Counted from the first letter of the stretch, positions 35,451 to 44,280 are shown. The stretch is DNA of 64,000 nucleotides from Halomonas cerina (GCF_014192215.1 NZ_JACHXP010000002.1:62001-126000), one strand, 5' to 3'. A program made the numbers and translations. Notes: generated by a model from the letters alone, not told the origin.

Positions 35451-36758
35451 ATGTCGATAACATCAGAAACTCCCTTGTCTTCGGAGCTTGCAGCCTGGGT
35501 CGATCAGACACTGGACTCGGTTCGCGGAACGGAAGCTCCCAAGGATCCAAAAAAAGGCTATATCGCCCTGCTTGGCTGGAGCCTCAATGCCGTCAAGGCG
35601 GCGCAGAAGTTTGACCGTCGCTACGTGGTCGTTGCGCCCGAATGGGCGACGGATTTCTGCAAGGCAAACAAGATTCCCTTCATTGCCTGGGATTTCATAC
35701 GTCTGAACGATCGATCCATGGAGATCGCCGAAAGACTTAAAGAAGAGGGCGTCGATGTCGCCATCCCCCTGTTCGAGGAAACCGTCGAATGGTCAGGCGC
35801 GATCAACTCCGTGCTGATGGACAGCCCTCGCATGTACGGGCAATCCATCCTGTTTCGCGACAAGGCGCTGATGAAGCGCCGCGCCCAGCTGGGTGGCATT
35901 CGCGTGGGGATCTTCGAGGAGGCACACGAGAAGGAAGACGTCGTTCGCTTCATGAAGCGCGTCAACCAGACGCTGCTCAAGCTTGACGGCGACCCCGATG
36001 ACCCGATTCACGTCAAGGCATTCGACAAGGCCGGCTGCCTCGGTCATCGCATGATCCGCAAGATGGAAGAGATCGAAAATATACCGGATGAAGAGTATCC
36101 ATTGTTGATGGAAAGTCACCTGGACGGCTGGGAGTTTGCCGTCGAGGCCTGGATCCACAATGGCAAGATAAAGTTCTTGAATATTTCCGAATACGTGACA
36201 TTGGGCTATTCGGTATTCGTTCCCGCCACCAAGGAACTCGAGAGCTGGCGCGATGCCATTACCAAGCAGATCGAGAAGTTGATCAAGACGTTCGATATCC
36301 AGTTCGGCCTGATTCATCCCGAGTACTTCGTGACGGCAGACGGCGAGATGTATTTCGGCGAGGTCGCCTATCGTCCACCCGGGTTCAAGGCCTTTGAGCT
36401 CATCGAGCGCGCCTACGGATTCAGTGCCTATCAGGCATCGATGCTGGTTTTCGATCCCAAGAGCACCAAGAAGGAAGTCGATGAGTTCTTCCCCCGTGAA
36501 GTGGTCGATGCGAAGGGCTATGCCGGTTGCTTTGGCGTATACCCGAGACGCCGTGTCGTCAGCAAACTGGAGATGCCCAAGGAAACCATTGAGCACCCGT
36601 ATTTCGACTATCACGAGCTGGTCGCGCCAGTCGAGGAGACGGTTCCGGATCGTTCGGCCTTCGGTACGCACTGGGGCCTTGTGTTCTTCTTTGGTGACGA
36701 TCCAATCAGGATGCGGGATCTGCTCAAGGCCCAGGAGGAGCTGGACTTCTATGTCTAG
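35451..36758 (+). CDS. ATP-grasp family carboxylate-amine ligase
   Basis: A 435-aa enzyme of the ATP-grasp superfamily. An N-terminal Rossmann-like domain (GYIALLGWSLNAVKAAQKF, then YVVVAPEW) is typical of pre-ATP-grasp domains. The grasp core follows: the Lys-containing TLLKLDGDPDDPIHVKAFDK, LMESHLDGWEFAVEAWIHNG (the E..LxGxExxVE strand pair) and the metal-binding end MYFGEVAYRPPGFKAFELIE (E-x-A/N-x-R). The layout is that of enzymes joining a carboxylate to an amine, such as L-amino-acid ligases; substrates are unknown. TAAGGAG lies 9 nt before the ATG. The base composition is unlike its surroundings: the 60 bases from 36061 contain only 24 G or C. It probably arrived together with gene B and is followed by an SRP RNA remnant and a terminator. 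Confidence 0.82.
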   Translation: MSITSETPLSSELAAWVDQTLDSVRGTEAPKDPKKGYIALLGWSLNAVKAAQKFDRRYVVVAPEWATDFCKANKIPFIAWDFIRLNDRSMEIAERLKEEGVDVAIPLFEETVEWSGAINSVLMDSPRMYGQSILFRDKALMKRRAQLGGIRVGIFEEAHEKEDVVRFMKRVNQTLLKLDGDPDDPIHVKAFDKAGCLGHRMIRKMEEIENIPDEEYPLLMESHLDGWEFAVEAWIHNGKIKFLNISEYVTLGYSVFVPATKELESWRDAITKQIEKLIKTFDIQFGLIHPEYFVTADGEMYFGEVAYRPPGFKAFELIERAYGFSAYQASMLVFDPKSTKKEVDEFFPREVVDAKGYAGCFGVYPRRRVVSKLEMPKETIEHPYFDYHELVAPVEETVPDRSAFGTHWGLVFFFGDDPIRMRDLLKAQEELDFYV

Positions 36759-36852
36759 TGATTCGGTTCATACCGTCTCTATCCTAGGTTGCATCCAGGT
36801 TAAATGTTGACTGCTGGCAGGGCTTGAGCCCTGCCTATGTATGAAGTATGAA

Positions 36853-36943
36853 CTGCCGTCCTGGACAGCAACCCCCGCCAGGCCCGGAGGGGGAGCAACG
36901 GTAGCGGCAAAGACGTGTGCTAGATGCGGCTGTCGGAGCCGCT
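36853..36943 (+). pseudogene. Degenerate partial copy of the 4.5S RNA gene
   Basis: The segment from 36871 aligns with the last ~72 nt of ffs. CCCCGCCAGGCCCGGA is identical, then GAGCAACGGTAG, CGTGTGC and GCGGCTGTCGGAGCCGCT with changes and small gaps. The tetraloop region is altered (GGAA has become GGAG with an extra G) and the matching 5' closing strand is missing, so it cannot fold as SRP RNA. It sits 3' of the ATP-grasp gene in the same orientation as ffs. It is probably the other end of an insertion or duplication at ffs. Confidence 0.8.
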
Positions 36944-37007
36944 TCCCTTCCGGATCCATCCCCCTGGTTTTCCTTGACCTACCTCGGCGATTTCCAAGGG
37001 AATTGCT

Positions 37008-37030
37008 GCCGTGGATTCACGGCGTTTTTT
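37008..37030 (+). terminator. Rho-independent terminator after the SRP remnant
   Basis: A 6-bp G+C-rich stem (GCCGTG / CACGGC) with loop GATT is followed by GTTTTTTCTCTT. This is the best classical terminator in the window and lies on the plus strand. It would end transcription of ffs, gene B and the ATP-grasp gene together. It may be the original ffs terminator, displaced by the insertion. The rest of the gap 36759-37365 holds only the SRP remnant and a palindromic element. Confidence 0.8.
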
Positions 37031-37217
37031 CTCTTGTCCAAGCACTTGGATAGGATCGTTGGGTCAGCGTTGACGGAGTGCCGCCCTGCGTTGCTCCAGG
37101 CAAAGGTGGCAGCAGATCTTCCGATCTGCCAGTACAGGCTCCTCGCCTAAGAACTTCTTTCACAACCCATTGGGCATAAGGCTTTTCCGTCGACAAGACC
37201 CGAAGTGTCGGACCATC

Positions 37218-37301
37218 ACGAGGGCGCTGTAAACCCCTCCCTGGGCGCTACCTTTGCCATCCATGGCAAAGGACCCTCGCTTCGTCTTGCCCCCGGTGCC
37301 C
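37218..37301. repeat. Dispersed palindromic intergenic element, copy 2
   Basis: Matches copy 1 at 1567-1655 in the same orientation. The core 37251-37272 is a perfect 22-bp inverted repeat centred on GCCATCCATGGC. The pairs next to the core (T-A, T-A, T-A) replace G.A mismatch, A-T and C-G of copy 1, so pairing is kept while sequence changes. Downstream both share a GCCCC/GGTGCC-type block. Confidence 0.75.
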
Positions 37302-37365
37302 ACCATTGCTGGGGGTTTGGAAATGAGCTCTAAACGATTGGGCAACACAGCTGGGCCGTCGGTGA

Positions 37366-38118
37366 TCATTGCGGACTGGGAGCGCCAGGCATGCCCTGAC
37401 GGAGCCGCTTGCGCTGTTCATCGGTCAGCAACTCCTGCATGGCGTTATGCAGGCGAACCCTGTCGGCCATCATCGTACCTTGAAGTTCGGCCAGTCGCGT
37501 GTGGATACGCTGCACTTCCTTGGGGTCGGGACGTTCTTGCTGCATAAGCTGTGTCAGCTCCTCGCGCAGCTTATGCACTTCCTCCATGCGGCCTTGCTGG
37601 ACGGCATGGTATTGCTGACGCAGTTCCTGCATGGTACTGCGCTGCTCGTCATCCAGCAGTTGCCAGAGTCCACTACCGGCACCACCTCCCATTGCACCGG
37701 GGCCCATCTGGCCGTAGCCCGGCCCCATCATGCCGGGGCCCATCTGGCCGTAACCCGGCCCCATCATGCCGGGGCCCATCTGGCCGTAACCCGGTCCCAT
37801 CATGCCGGGGCCCATCTGGCCGTAACCCGGTCCCATCATGCCGGGGCCCATCTGGCCGTAACCCGGCCCCATCATGCCGGGGCCCATCTGGCCGTAGCCC
37901 GGCCCCATCATGCCGGGGCCCATCTGGCCGTAGCCCGGCCCCATCATGCCGGGGCCCATCTGGCCGTAACCCGGTCCCATCATGCCAGGCCCCATCATGC
38001 CGGGGCCCATCTGGCCATGGCCCGGCCCCATCATGCCGTGGGCATGGGCGATCCCGGTGCCGGCGATCCCGAGGGTGAGCGCTAGGCCCAGGGCAAGCGT
38101 CTGTCGGCGAGTGCTCAT
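37366..38118 (-). CDS. Spy/CpxP-like periplasmic protein with Met-Gly-Pro repeats
   Basis: A 250-aa exported protein. The signal peptide (TLALGLALTLGIAGTGIAHA) is followed at once by nine copies of a 12-residue unit, Met-Met-Gly-Pro-Gly-Tyr/His-Gly-Gln-Met-Gly-Pro-Gly: eight with Tyr and the first with His. The C-terminal ~115 residues are helical and end with the LTxxQ-type motif LLTDEQRKRLRQ; an earlier DDEQRSTMQELRQQY is a second such motif. Spy/CpxP proteins are periplasmic chaperones or stress sensors, and relatives bind metals. The Met-rich repeat may bind copper or other soft metals; this is inference. ATG at 38118 is chosen for its AGGAG site; an ATG seven codons upstream is less likely. 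Confidence 0.8.
   Translation of the reverse strand: MSTRRQTLALGLALTLGIAGTGIAHAHGMMGPGHGQMGPGMMGPGMMGPGYGQMGPGMMGPGYGQMGPGMMGPGYGQMGPGMMGPGYGQMGPGMMGPGYGQMGPGMMGPGYGQMGPGMMGPGYGQMGPGMMGPGYGQMGPGAMGGGAGSGLWQLLDDEQRSTMQELRQQYHAVQQGRMEEVHKLREELTQLMQQERPDPKEVQRIHTRLAELQGTMMADRVRLHNAMQELLTDEQRKRLRQGMPGAPSPQ
37698..38035. repeat. 36-bp in-frame tandem repeat array (about nine units)
   Basis: Nine near-identical 36-bp units, each containing CCCATCTGGCC on the plus strand, encode the Met/Gly/Pro repeats of the Spy-like protein. Units differ mainly by third-position changes (GTAGCCCGGCC or GTAACCCGGTC), so the array has expanded recently and may vary in number between strains. Confidence 0.9.
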
Positions 38119-38386
38119 GATCCAACTCCTCTCTGGCATAGGGAAGCGTGTGGCGGTGATGGTCGTCAGGTGATGACAGGGCTGCCGGTGCAGGGGATGC
38201 GCGGGCAGCGATCCTCAGCATAGTTCAGCCTGGTGGGATACGGTTTGATGAGCGTCAAGGGCTGGCTACTGTCGCAACATCATGCAGGTCGCCGATGCCA
38301 TATGCAGGTATGCTCCCTATCAGAAGCCCTTGGCGACAAGGCCGGGGCTGGGCCCGGGATAGAGGACGCGTCACGAGGAGGGCGAC

Positions 38387-39109
38387 ATGAACGCCAGGAG
38401 CATTTTCGAGCAGTTGATGAAACAAGCCGCGGGCGGCGGCCGCCAGGGCGGAGGGCTGGATGTCCAGAAGTTGATGGGCAGTGTCTCCTCGAGCCTGGGC
38501 GGTGGTTCGACCTCTTCCGGCCGCAAGGGCCAGGAGAGCGGTGTCGACATGAAGAGCTTGTTGGGTGGCGGTGCCCTGGGAATGCTGGTCGGCTCCAAGC
38601 GGGGCCGCAAGCTCGGTGGCAAGGCCCTCAAGTACGGCGCCATCGCCGGCGTCGGCATGCTGGCCTGGAAGGCCTGGCAGAATGCGCGCGACGGCCAGTC
38701 CGCCGATGAGGCCCGGGAAGGCCGGCCCATGGAGCGGCTTGCGGGCCAGTCCCAGGAGGAGCGGAGCCTGGAGCTGTTGCAGGCGGTCATCATGGCGGCG
38801 CGGGCCGACGGTCACATCGACGATCAGGAACGCGCCCTGATCACCGAGCAGATCGATGCCCTGGGGGCCGATGCCGAACTCCACGACTGGGTGGAGCGCC
38901 AGCTGCAGGCGCCGCTGGACGCCGAGGCCCTGGCCCGCCAGGCCGACTCGCCCCAGGCGGCTCGGGAGATGTATCTGGTCAGCGTGGCGGTGATCGATGA
39001 CCAGAACCCCATGGAGCGCGCCTGGCTCGACCAGTTGGCCGATGCCCTGGGGCTCGAGGCTGCGCTCAAGGCGGAGTTGGAACGCCAGGCCGTGGAAGCC
39101 GAGGGATAA
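38387..39109 (+). CDS. DUF533/YebE-like TerB-domain membrane-associated protein
   Basis: A 240-aa protein. The N-terminal ~75 residues are Gly/Ser-rich and disordered. A Gly-rich hydrophobic stretch follows ([12 protein letters not shown], then [17 protein letters not shown]), probably a membrane segment. Residues ~125-235 are a TerB-like helical domain ([19 protein letters not shown] and [16 protein letters not shown]). This is the YebE/DUF533 arrangement; E. coli YebE is induced by envelope stress. It is 11 nt before cysK and may be read with it. The 268-bp gap before it shows no gene. Confidence 0.85.
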   Translation: MNARSIFEQLMKQAAGGGRQGGGLDVQKLMGSVSSSLGGGSTSSGRKGQESGVDMKSLLGGGALGMLVGSKRGRKLGGKALKYGAIAGVGMLAWKAWQNARDGQSADEAREGRPMERLAGQSQEERSLELLQAVIMAARADGHIDDQERALITEQIDALGADAELHDWVERQLQAPLDAEALARQADSPQAAREMYLVSVAVIDDQNPMERAWLDQLADALGLEAALKAELERQAVEAEG

Positions 39110-39120
39110 AGGAGACCGTC

Positions 39121-40092
39121 ATGGCACGTATCTATGAAGACAATTCACGTTCGATCGGCCGCACTCCCCTGGTGCGGCTCAACCGAGTCAACGAGGGGGC
39201 GACGATCTGGGCCAAGATCGAGGGTCGCAACCCCGCCTATTCGGTGAAGTGTCGCATCGGGGCGGCGATGATCTGGGACGCCGAGGAGCGCGGCACCCTC
39301 AAGCCAGGCATGACCATCATCGAGCCCACCAGCGGCAACACCGGCATCGCGCTGGCCTTCGTGGCCGCGGCCCGGGGCTACCCACTGGTGCTGACCATGC
39401 CCGCCTCGATGAGCCTGGAGCGGCGCAAGGTGCTTAAGGCTCTGGGGGCGGCGCTGGTCCTCACCGAGCCGGCCAAGGGCATGGCCGGGGCCATCGCCCG
39501 CGCCAAGGAGATCGTGGCGGAAGCGCCGGACCAGTACTTCCTGCCCCAGCAGTTCGAAAACCCGTCCAATCCGGCCATCCATGAGACCACGACCGGCCCG
39601 GAGATCTGGGAGGACACCGATGGCGAGGTCGATCTCTTCGTGGCCGGCGTGGGGACCGGCGGGACCCTGACCGGCGTCTGCCGGTATATCAAGCAGACCC
39701 AGGGCAAGGCGATCACCAGCGTGGCGGTAGAACCCACCGACTCACCGGTGATCACCCAGACGCGCGATGGCCAGGCGCCGACGCCGGCGCCCCACAAGAT
39801 CCAGGGCATCGGGGCCGGGTTCGTGCCGGCCAACCTGGACATGTCGCTGGTGGACCGGGTCGAGACCGTGTCCAACGAGGATGCCATGGCCATGGCCCAC
39901 CGCCTGATGCTTGAGGAAGGCATCCTCTGCGGCATCTCCTGCGGCGCGGCCGTGGTGGCCGCGGTGCGTATCGCCCGGTTGCCGGAGTACCAGGGCAAGA
40001 ATATCGTGGTGGTGCTGCCTGACAGCGCCGAGCGCTATCTCAGCTCGACGCTCTTCGAGGGCCGCTTCGGAGAGCAGGAAACCGTGCCGTGA
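39121..40092 (+). CDS. cysK: Cysteine synthase A (O-acetylserine sulfhydrylase)
   Basis: A 323-aa PLP enzyme making cysteine from O-acetylserine and sulfide. It has the same length as E. coli CysK and matches it closely along its length: the PLP Lys43 in [14 protein letters not shown], the Asn loop [18 protein letters not shown], the PLP phosphate site [11 protein letters not shown] and [13 protein letters not shown]. These features favour CysK over CysM. An AAGGAG site precedes the ATG. Convergent with the antiporter gene at 40110. Confidence 0.95.
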   Translation: MARIYEDNSRSIGRTPLVRLNRVNEGATIWAKIEGRNPAYSVKCRIGAAMIWDAEERGTLKPGMTIIEPTSGNTGIALAFVAAARGYPLVLTMPASMSLERRKVLKALGAALVLTEPAKGMAGAIARAKEIVAEAPDQYFLPQQFENPSNPAIHETTTGPEIWEDTDGEVDLFVAGVGTGGTLTGVCRYIKQTQGKAITSVAVEPTDSPVITQTRDGQAPTPAPHKIQGIGAGFVPANLDMSLVDRVETVSNEDAMAMAHRLMLEEGILCGISCGAAVVAAVRIARLPEYQGKNIVVVLPDSAERYLSSTLFEGRFGEQETVP

Positions 40093-40109
40093 TGGTCTCG
40101 GTCCTCGCC

Positions 40110-41162
40110 TCAGGCGGGGGCCGGCGGCAGGTTGGGCACCCAGTCGATGACCCCGAAGGTCTCCACGCCGATCCAGACCAGGAAGACCAGGTAGAGCGCA
40201 AGCAGGGCCACGCTCTCGACGCGCGAAAGGATCATCCGGGTGCGCATCATCAAAAACAGCACCACCGTGGCCGCGGTGAGGGCGGCCATCATCGGGGCGG
40301 CAACGGAGAAGTTCACCACCGCAGTGCCGGCGATCAGCACCCCGGCGGGGATGCACACCAGCAGGTCGAAGGTGTTGCTGCCCAGCACGTTGGCGATGCT
40401 GGTCACCCCGCGGCCCTGACGCGCGGCACGGATCGACACGAAGGCGTCGGGGATCGAGGTGCCGGCGGCCACCACGGTGATCCCCCACAGGAAGCTGGGG
40501 GTCTCGAAGATCTCGCCGAAGTGGAGGGCGGCCTGCACCAGTCCCTCGACGCCGATCACGATCACCACCAGCGATAGCGCCAGCCGGCCCCATTCGCGGC
40601 CGGGGCGGATATCGCCCTTGTCGACCTCCGTCTCGTGCTCCAGGGTGTCCTGGTACTGCACGAACAGGTAGAGCCCGTAGAGGGCCACTGGCATCAGGGC
40701 CAGGGCGCGTGTCATCTCGCCCTGGATCGTCCGGCTCTCGGATGCCAGGGGCTCGGGGGCCACAGGATGGTAGATGGCGGCGAAGGCAAAGGTCAGGGTC
40801 AGCACCGCCACCGCGATCATGTAGAACTGGGCTTCCTTGTAGACCAGGTCGCGATTGGCTTGCAGGGGAGTGGGGCTGGCCAGTCCCGAGAGGGCCGGGA
40901 TCACCAGGATGTTGAACAGCGCCGAACCGACGATGGCGGCCACCCCGAGCTCGAACTCGCCGTGCAACAGGGTCGAGATCACCGTGGTGGAGAGCTCGGG
41001 AAAGCTCGACCCGATTGCCACCACGATGGCCCCTTGCACGATGTCCGGTAGCTCGTAGTAGGCCGAGAGCCGCTCGCTGGCGCGTTCTAGCAACCCGCTG
41101 CCCCGCCAGATGATCGCCGTGGCCACCACGGCCACCAGGGTCCAGGTCAGGATATCGACCAT
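40110..41162 (-). CDS. CaCA-family sodium:calcium (cation) antiporter
   Basis: A 350-aa inner-membrane exchanger with about ten helices in two homologous halves. The alpha-repeats are visible: AIVVAIGSSFPELSTTVIST with VGSALFNILVIPAL in the first half, and VVAAGTSIPDAFVSIRAA with NVLGSNTFDLLVCIPA in the second. An acidic loop (~residues 180-190) lies between halves. ATG at 41162 is chosen for its AAGGAGG site; the frame stays open far upstream opposite dnaX, but that part has no protein-like character. It is divergent from dnaX. A relative's end is at 1-414. Confidence 0.9.
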   Translation of the reverse strand: MVDILTWTLVAVVATAIIWRGSGLLERASERLSAYYELPDIVQGAIVVAIGSSFPELSTTVISTLLHGEFELGVAAIVGSALFNILVIPALSGLASPTPLQANRDLVYKEAQFYMIAVAVLTLTFAFAAIYHPVAPEPLASESRTIQGEMTRALALMPVALYGLYLFVQYQDTLEHETEVDKGDIRPGREWGRLALSLVVIVIGVEGLVQAALHFGEIFETPSFLWGITVVAAGTSIPDAFVSIRAARQGRGVTSIANVLGSNTFDLLVCIPAGVLIAGTAVVNFSVAAPMMAALTAATVVLFLMMRTRMILSRVESVALLALYLVFLVWIGVETFGVIDWVPNLPPAPA

Positions 41163-41257
41163 GGTGCCTCCTTGCACGTGGGAAACCCTGGCCGACGGTA
41201 ACAGAAACAGGGCACCGCTTCCCGGCGGCGTCGCTTTCCGCGACCCGCCCCAGTCGC

Positions 41258-41263
41258 TAGAAT
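41258..41263 (+). promoter_or_regulatory. Probable -10 element of the dnaX operon
   Basis: TAGAAT within CGCTAGAATGG, about 88 nt before the dnaX ATG. It matches the GCTAGAATG found before the flavoprotein gene at 20667. The -35 is not clear. Confidence 0.45.
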
Positions 41264-41351
41264 GGTGGGTCCAGTCCTCGAGCCTCACCCGGCCCAAGAC
41301 GCCGCGACTCCCCCGAGGCCGCCGTTTCCAACCGCAAGGATCCCGCGCTGC

Positions 41352-43232
41352 ATGAGCTATCAGGTTCTGGCCCGCAAGTGGCGACCGCGTACCTTCCATG
41401 AACTGGTCGGTCAGGAACACGTCCAGCGGGCGCTGGTCAACGCCCTGGACCAAGGGCGGCTGCACCACGCCTACCTGTTCACCGGCACCCGCGGCGTGGG
41501 CAAGACGACGCTGGCGCGGATCCTGGCCAAGTGCCTGAACTGCACCGCCAAGGGTCGCGGCGACGAGGGCGTGACCTCGACCCCTTGCGGTGCCTGCGAC
41601 AGCTGCCAGGCCATCGACGAGGGACGCTTCGTCGACCTGATCGAGGTGGACGCGGCCTCGCGTACCAAGGTGGAGGATACCCGCGAGCTGCTCGACAATG
41701 TGCAGTACGCGCCGACCCAGGGGCGCTACAAGGTGTACCTGATCGACGAGGTGCACATGCTCTCCACCAGCAGCTTCAACGCGCTGCTCAAGACCCTGGA
41801 AGAGCCGCCGCCCCACGTGAAGTTCCTGCTGGCGACCACCGACCCGCAGAAGCTGCCGCCCACGGTGCTGTCGCGTTGTCTGCAGTTCACCCTCAAGCAC
41901 ATGCCGCCGGAGCGTATCGTCGGCCACCTCGCCACGGTGCTCGAGGCCGAGGCGGTGCCCTTCGAAGAGAGCGCCCTGTGGCTGCTGGGCAAGGCCGCCG
42001 AGGGCTCCATGCGTGACGCCATGAGCCTCACCGACCAGGCCATCGCCTTCGGCCAGGGGGTGGTGCACCATGCCGATGTGGCGGCCATGCTGGGCACCCT
42101 CGACCATCGCCACGTGCTGGCGCTGCTCGAGGCCCTGGCCGAGGTGGACGCCGCCCGGGTGCTCGCCGAAGTGGCCGCCCTGGCCGAACAGGGACCGGAC
42201 TTCGCCGCCGTGCTCGATGACGTGACCGGTGTACTGCATCGCCTGGCCATCGCCCAGATGGTGCCCGAGGCCCTGGACAACGGCCACGGCGACCGCGACG
42301 AACTGCTGGCCCTGGCCGGCCGCTTCACCGCCGAGGACATCCAGCTCTACTACCAGATCGGCATCCAGGGGCGGGGTGACATGACCCATGCCCCGGACCT
42401 GCGCACGGCCCTGGAGATGACCCTGCTGCGCATGCTGGCCTTCCGGCCCCAGGGCGTGCCCAAGCCGCCGCAGACCCCGCTGCCGATGCGTGGCCAGACG
42501 GCCCCCGGACAGGGCGAAAGCGGTGCCATGCCCGAGACGCGTCCGGCCCCCCAGGCCGCGCCCGATACCCCCCAAGACGCGGCACCACCGCCCTGGGTCG
42601 ACCCGCTGCCAGAGACCGTACCCGAGCCCGAGGCGACACCGACAGCCTCGGCCACCGCCCGCACGGCGCCTGTGACGCCGGCCATGCCCGAGCCGGTCCC
42701 GGAGAGCCGCCAGCAGGACGGGACACCGGGGACGTCCAGCCCGCCGGTTTCTGCAGCGGTGTCGGCGCCTGTGGCCGAGGCGGCCATGGCGGCCGAACCG
42801 GCCGGCGAGGGGTCTGCCCCGGGGGCGCTGACCCACGCCGCCTGGCTCGAGCGCTTCGAAACCCTGGGCCTGGGCGGCCTAACCCGCAACCTGGCGGCCC
42901 ATTGCGTGGTCGACAGTGATGACGGCGAGCGGTTGACCCTGCGCCTGGATCCTTCCCAGGCGGTGATGAATGCCGAGGTCCACGAGACCCGTATCCGCGA
43001 GGCGCTGGCGGCATCCGGCATCGAGCGTCGGCTGACGCTCGAGCCCGGTGACCTGCCCGAGGGGGTCGAGACACCCAGGCAACGCGCCGATCGGCTGACG
43101 GCGGAGCGTCACGCCCTGGCGGTTGAAGCCTTGCATCGCGACCCGCATGTACAGAAACTTCAGCAGGCCTTCGGCGCGCGGCTGATCGAAGCCACGGTCA
43201 AGCCCGCCGAACCCGAGGCGCGCGGCTGCTGA
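41352..43232 (+). CDS. dnaX: DNA polymerase III subunits gamma/tau
   Basis: A 626-aa clamp-loader ATPase. It begins MSYQVLARKWRPRTFHELVG as most DnaX proteins do. Walker A is FTGTRGVGKTT (Lys51), the zinc module uses Cys64, Cys79, Cys82 and Cys85, Walker B is YLIDEVHML and sensor 1 is LLATTDPQKLP. Domain III ends near residue 370; then comes a ~140-residue Pro/Ala-rich linker and the C-terminal tau domain that binds DnaB and the polymerase. I saw no A-rich slippery site like the one E. coli uses to make gamma, so only tau may be made. ATG at 41352 is chosen by homology. It leads the dnaX-ybaB-recR cluster. Confidence 0.95.
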   Translation: MSYQVLARKWRPRTFHELVGQEHVQRALVNALDQGRLHHAYLFTGTRGVGKTTLARILAKCLNCTAKGRGDEGVTSTPCGACDSCQAIDEGRFVDLIEVDAASRTKVEDTRELLDNVQYAPTQGRYKVYLIDEVHMLSTSSFNALLKTLEEPPPHVKFLLATTDPQKLPPTVLSRCLQFTLKHMPPERIVGHLATVLEAEAVPFEESALWLLGKAAEGSMRDAMSLTDQAIAFGQGVVHHADVAAMLGTLDHRHVLALLEALAEVDAARVLAEVAALAEQGPDFAAVLDDVTGVLHRLAIAQMVPEALDNGHGDRDELLALAGRFTAEDIQLYYQIGIQGRGDMTHAPDLRTALEMTLLRMLAFRPQGVPKPPQTPLPMRGQTAPGQGESGAMPETRPAPQAAPDTPQDAAPPPWVDPLPETVPEPEATPTASATARTAPVTPAMPEPVPESRQQDGTPGTSSPPVSAAVSAPVAEAAMAAEPAGEGSAPGALTHAAWLERFETLGLGGLTRNLAAHCVVDSDDGERLTLRLDPSQAVMNAEVHETRIREALAASGIERRLTLEPGDLPEGVETPRQRADRLTAERHALAVEALHRDPHVQKLQQAFGARLIEATVKPAEPEARGC

Positions 43233-43292
43233 GCGCCGCCTGCGAACCACGACACCAGTCAACGACCACACCAATCGCGAGAGGTAATTCCC

Positions 43293-43619
43293 ATGATGAA
43301 GGGTGGAATGGGCAACATCATGAAGCAGGCCCAGGAGATGCAGGAGAAGATGCAGCGCGCCCAGGAGGAGGTCGCCCGTGCCGAGGTGACCGGCGAGGCC
43401 GGGGCCGGCATGATCAAGGTGACCATGAACGGTCGCCATGACGTCAGCAAGGTCGATATCGACCCCAGCGTCATGGAGGAGGACAAGGAGTTGCTCGAGG
43501 ACCTGCTGGCCGCCGCGGTCAACGATGCCGTGCGCAAGGTGGAGACCAACACCAAGGCCAAGATGGAGGAAGCCACCGCGGGCCTGAATCTGCCGCCCGG
43601 TTTCAAGATGCCGTTCTGA
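43293..43619 (+). CDS. ybaB: YbaB/EbfC nucleoid-associated protein
   Basis: A 108-aa DNA-binding protein with the usual helix rich in Met, Gln and Glu ([20 protein letters not shown]), then the conserved [20 protein letters not shown] and [15 protein letters not shown]. It sits between dnaX and recR as in most gammaproteobacteria. An AGAGGTAA region precedes the ATG. Confidence 0.95.
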   Translation: MMKGGMGNIMKQAQEMQEKMQRAQEEVARAEVTGEAGAGMIKVTMNGRHDVSKVDIDPSVMEEDKELLEDLLAAAVNDAVRKVETNTKAKMEEATAGLNLPPGFKMPF

Positions 43620-43641
43620 GCGACGCCGAGACGGATTGCCG

Positions 43642-44247
43642 ATGAGCTTCTCTCCGCTGGTCGAGCGGCTGATGGAGACGCTGCGCGTGCTGCCGGGGGT
43701 GGGCCCCAAGACCGCTCAGCGCATGGCCATGCACCTGCTCGAGCGTGATCGCGATGGTGGCCGGCGGCTGGCCGAAGTGCTGGGCGTGGCGCTGGAGCGG
43801 GTCGGCTACTGTCGGCGCTGTCGTACCCTCACCGAGGAGGAGATCTGCACGCTGTGCCAGAGCGCGCGGCGTGACGATGCGGTGCTCTGCGTGGTGGAGT
43901 CCCCGGCGGATCAGCTGGCCATCGAGGAGGCCGGCGGCTACCGGGGCCGCTACTTCGTGCTGCATGGGCACCTCTCGCCGCTGGACGGTATCGGCCCCGA
44001 GGACATCGGCCTCGACCAGCTCGAGGGACGCCTCGCCGAGGGCGGTGTCGAGGAGGTGATCCTGGCCACTAACCCGACGGTGGAAGGCGAGGCCACCGCC
44101 CACTACATCGCCACCCAGCTCGCCCCGCTGGGTATCAAGCTCTCGCGGCTGGCCTATGGTGTGCCCATGGGCGGCGAACTCGAGTATGTCGATGGCGGCA
44201 CCCTGAGCCGCGCCTTCAACGGCCGCCTGCCCTTCCGGGGCGAGTGA
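43642..44247 (+). CDS. recR: Recombination mediator RecR
   Basis: A 201-aa RecFOR-pathway protein. Helix-hairpin-helix at the start ([19 protein letters not shown]), zinc finger Cys57, Cys60, Cys69 and Cys72, then a Toprim domain with [17 protein letters not shown] and [17 protein letters not shown], and the C-terminal [22 protein letters not shown] at 43642 is chosen by family alignment over a TTG two codons upstream. Confidence 0.96.
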   Translation: MSFSPLVERLMETLRVLPGVGPKTAQRMAMHLLERDRDGGRRLAEVLGVALERVGYCRRCRTLTEEEICTLCQSARRDDAVLCVVESPADQLAIEEAGGYRGRYFVLHGHLSPLDGIGPEDIGLDQLEGRLAEGGVEEVILATNPTVEGEATAHYIATQLAPLGIKLSRLAYGVPMGGELEYVDGGTLSRAFNGRLPFRGE

Positions 44248-44280
44248 GCCCCGATACCCCTTTGCTTGCCGGACCCCCGC

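Noticed and set aside
33121-36950. Search for an integrase, transposase or insertion sequence in the putative ffs cassette
   Set aside because: Only the papain-like and ATP-grasp genes fit the space; no recombinase motif or terminal inverted repeat was seen, so it is not called a complete mobile element.
37698-38035. 36-bp repeats considered as a CRISPR array
   Set aside because: Units are directly adjacent with no spacers, keep one reading frame and encode a protein repeat; no cas genes are nearby.
41163-42836. Very long open frame on the minus strand opposite dnaX, continuous with the antiporter gene
   Set aside because: Composition is Gln/His/Gly-rich shadow sequence of the dnaX frame. 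The real antiporter start is the ATG at 41162 with a good ribosome-binding site.
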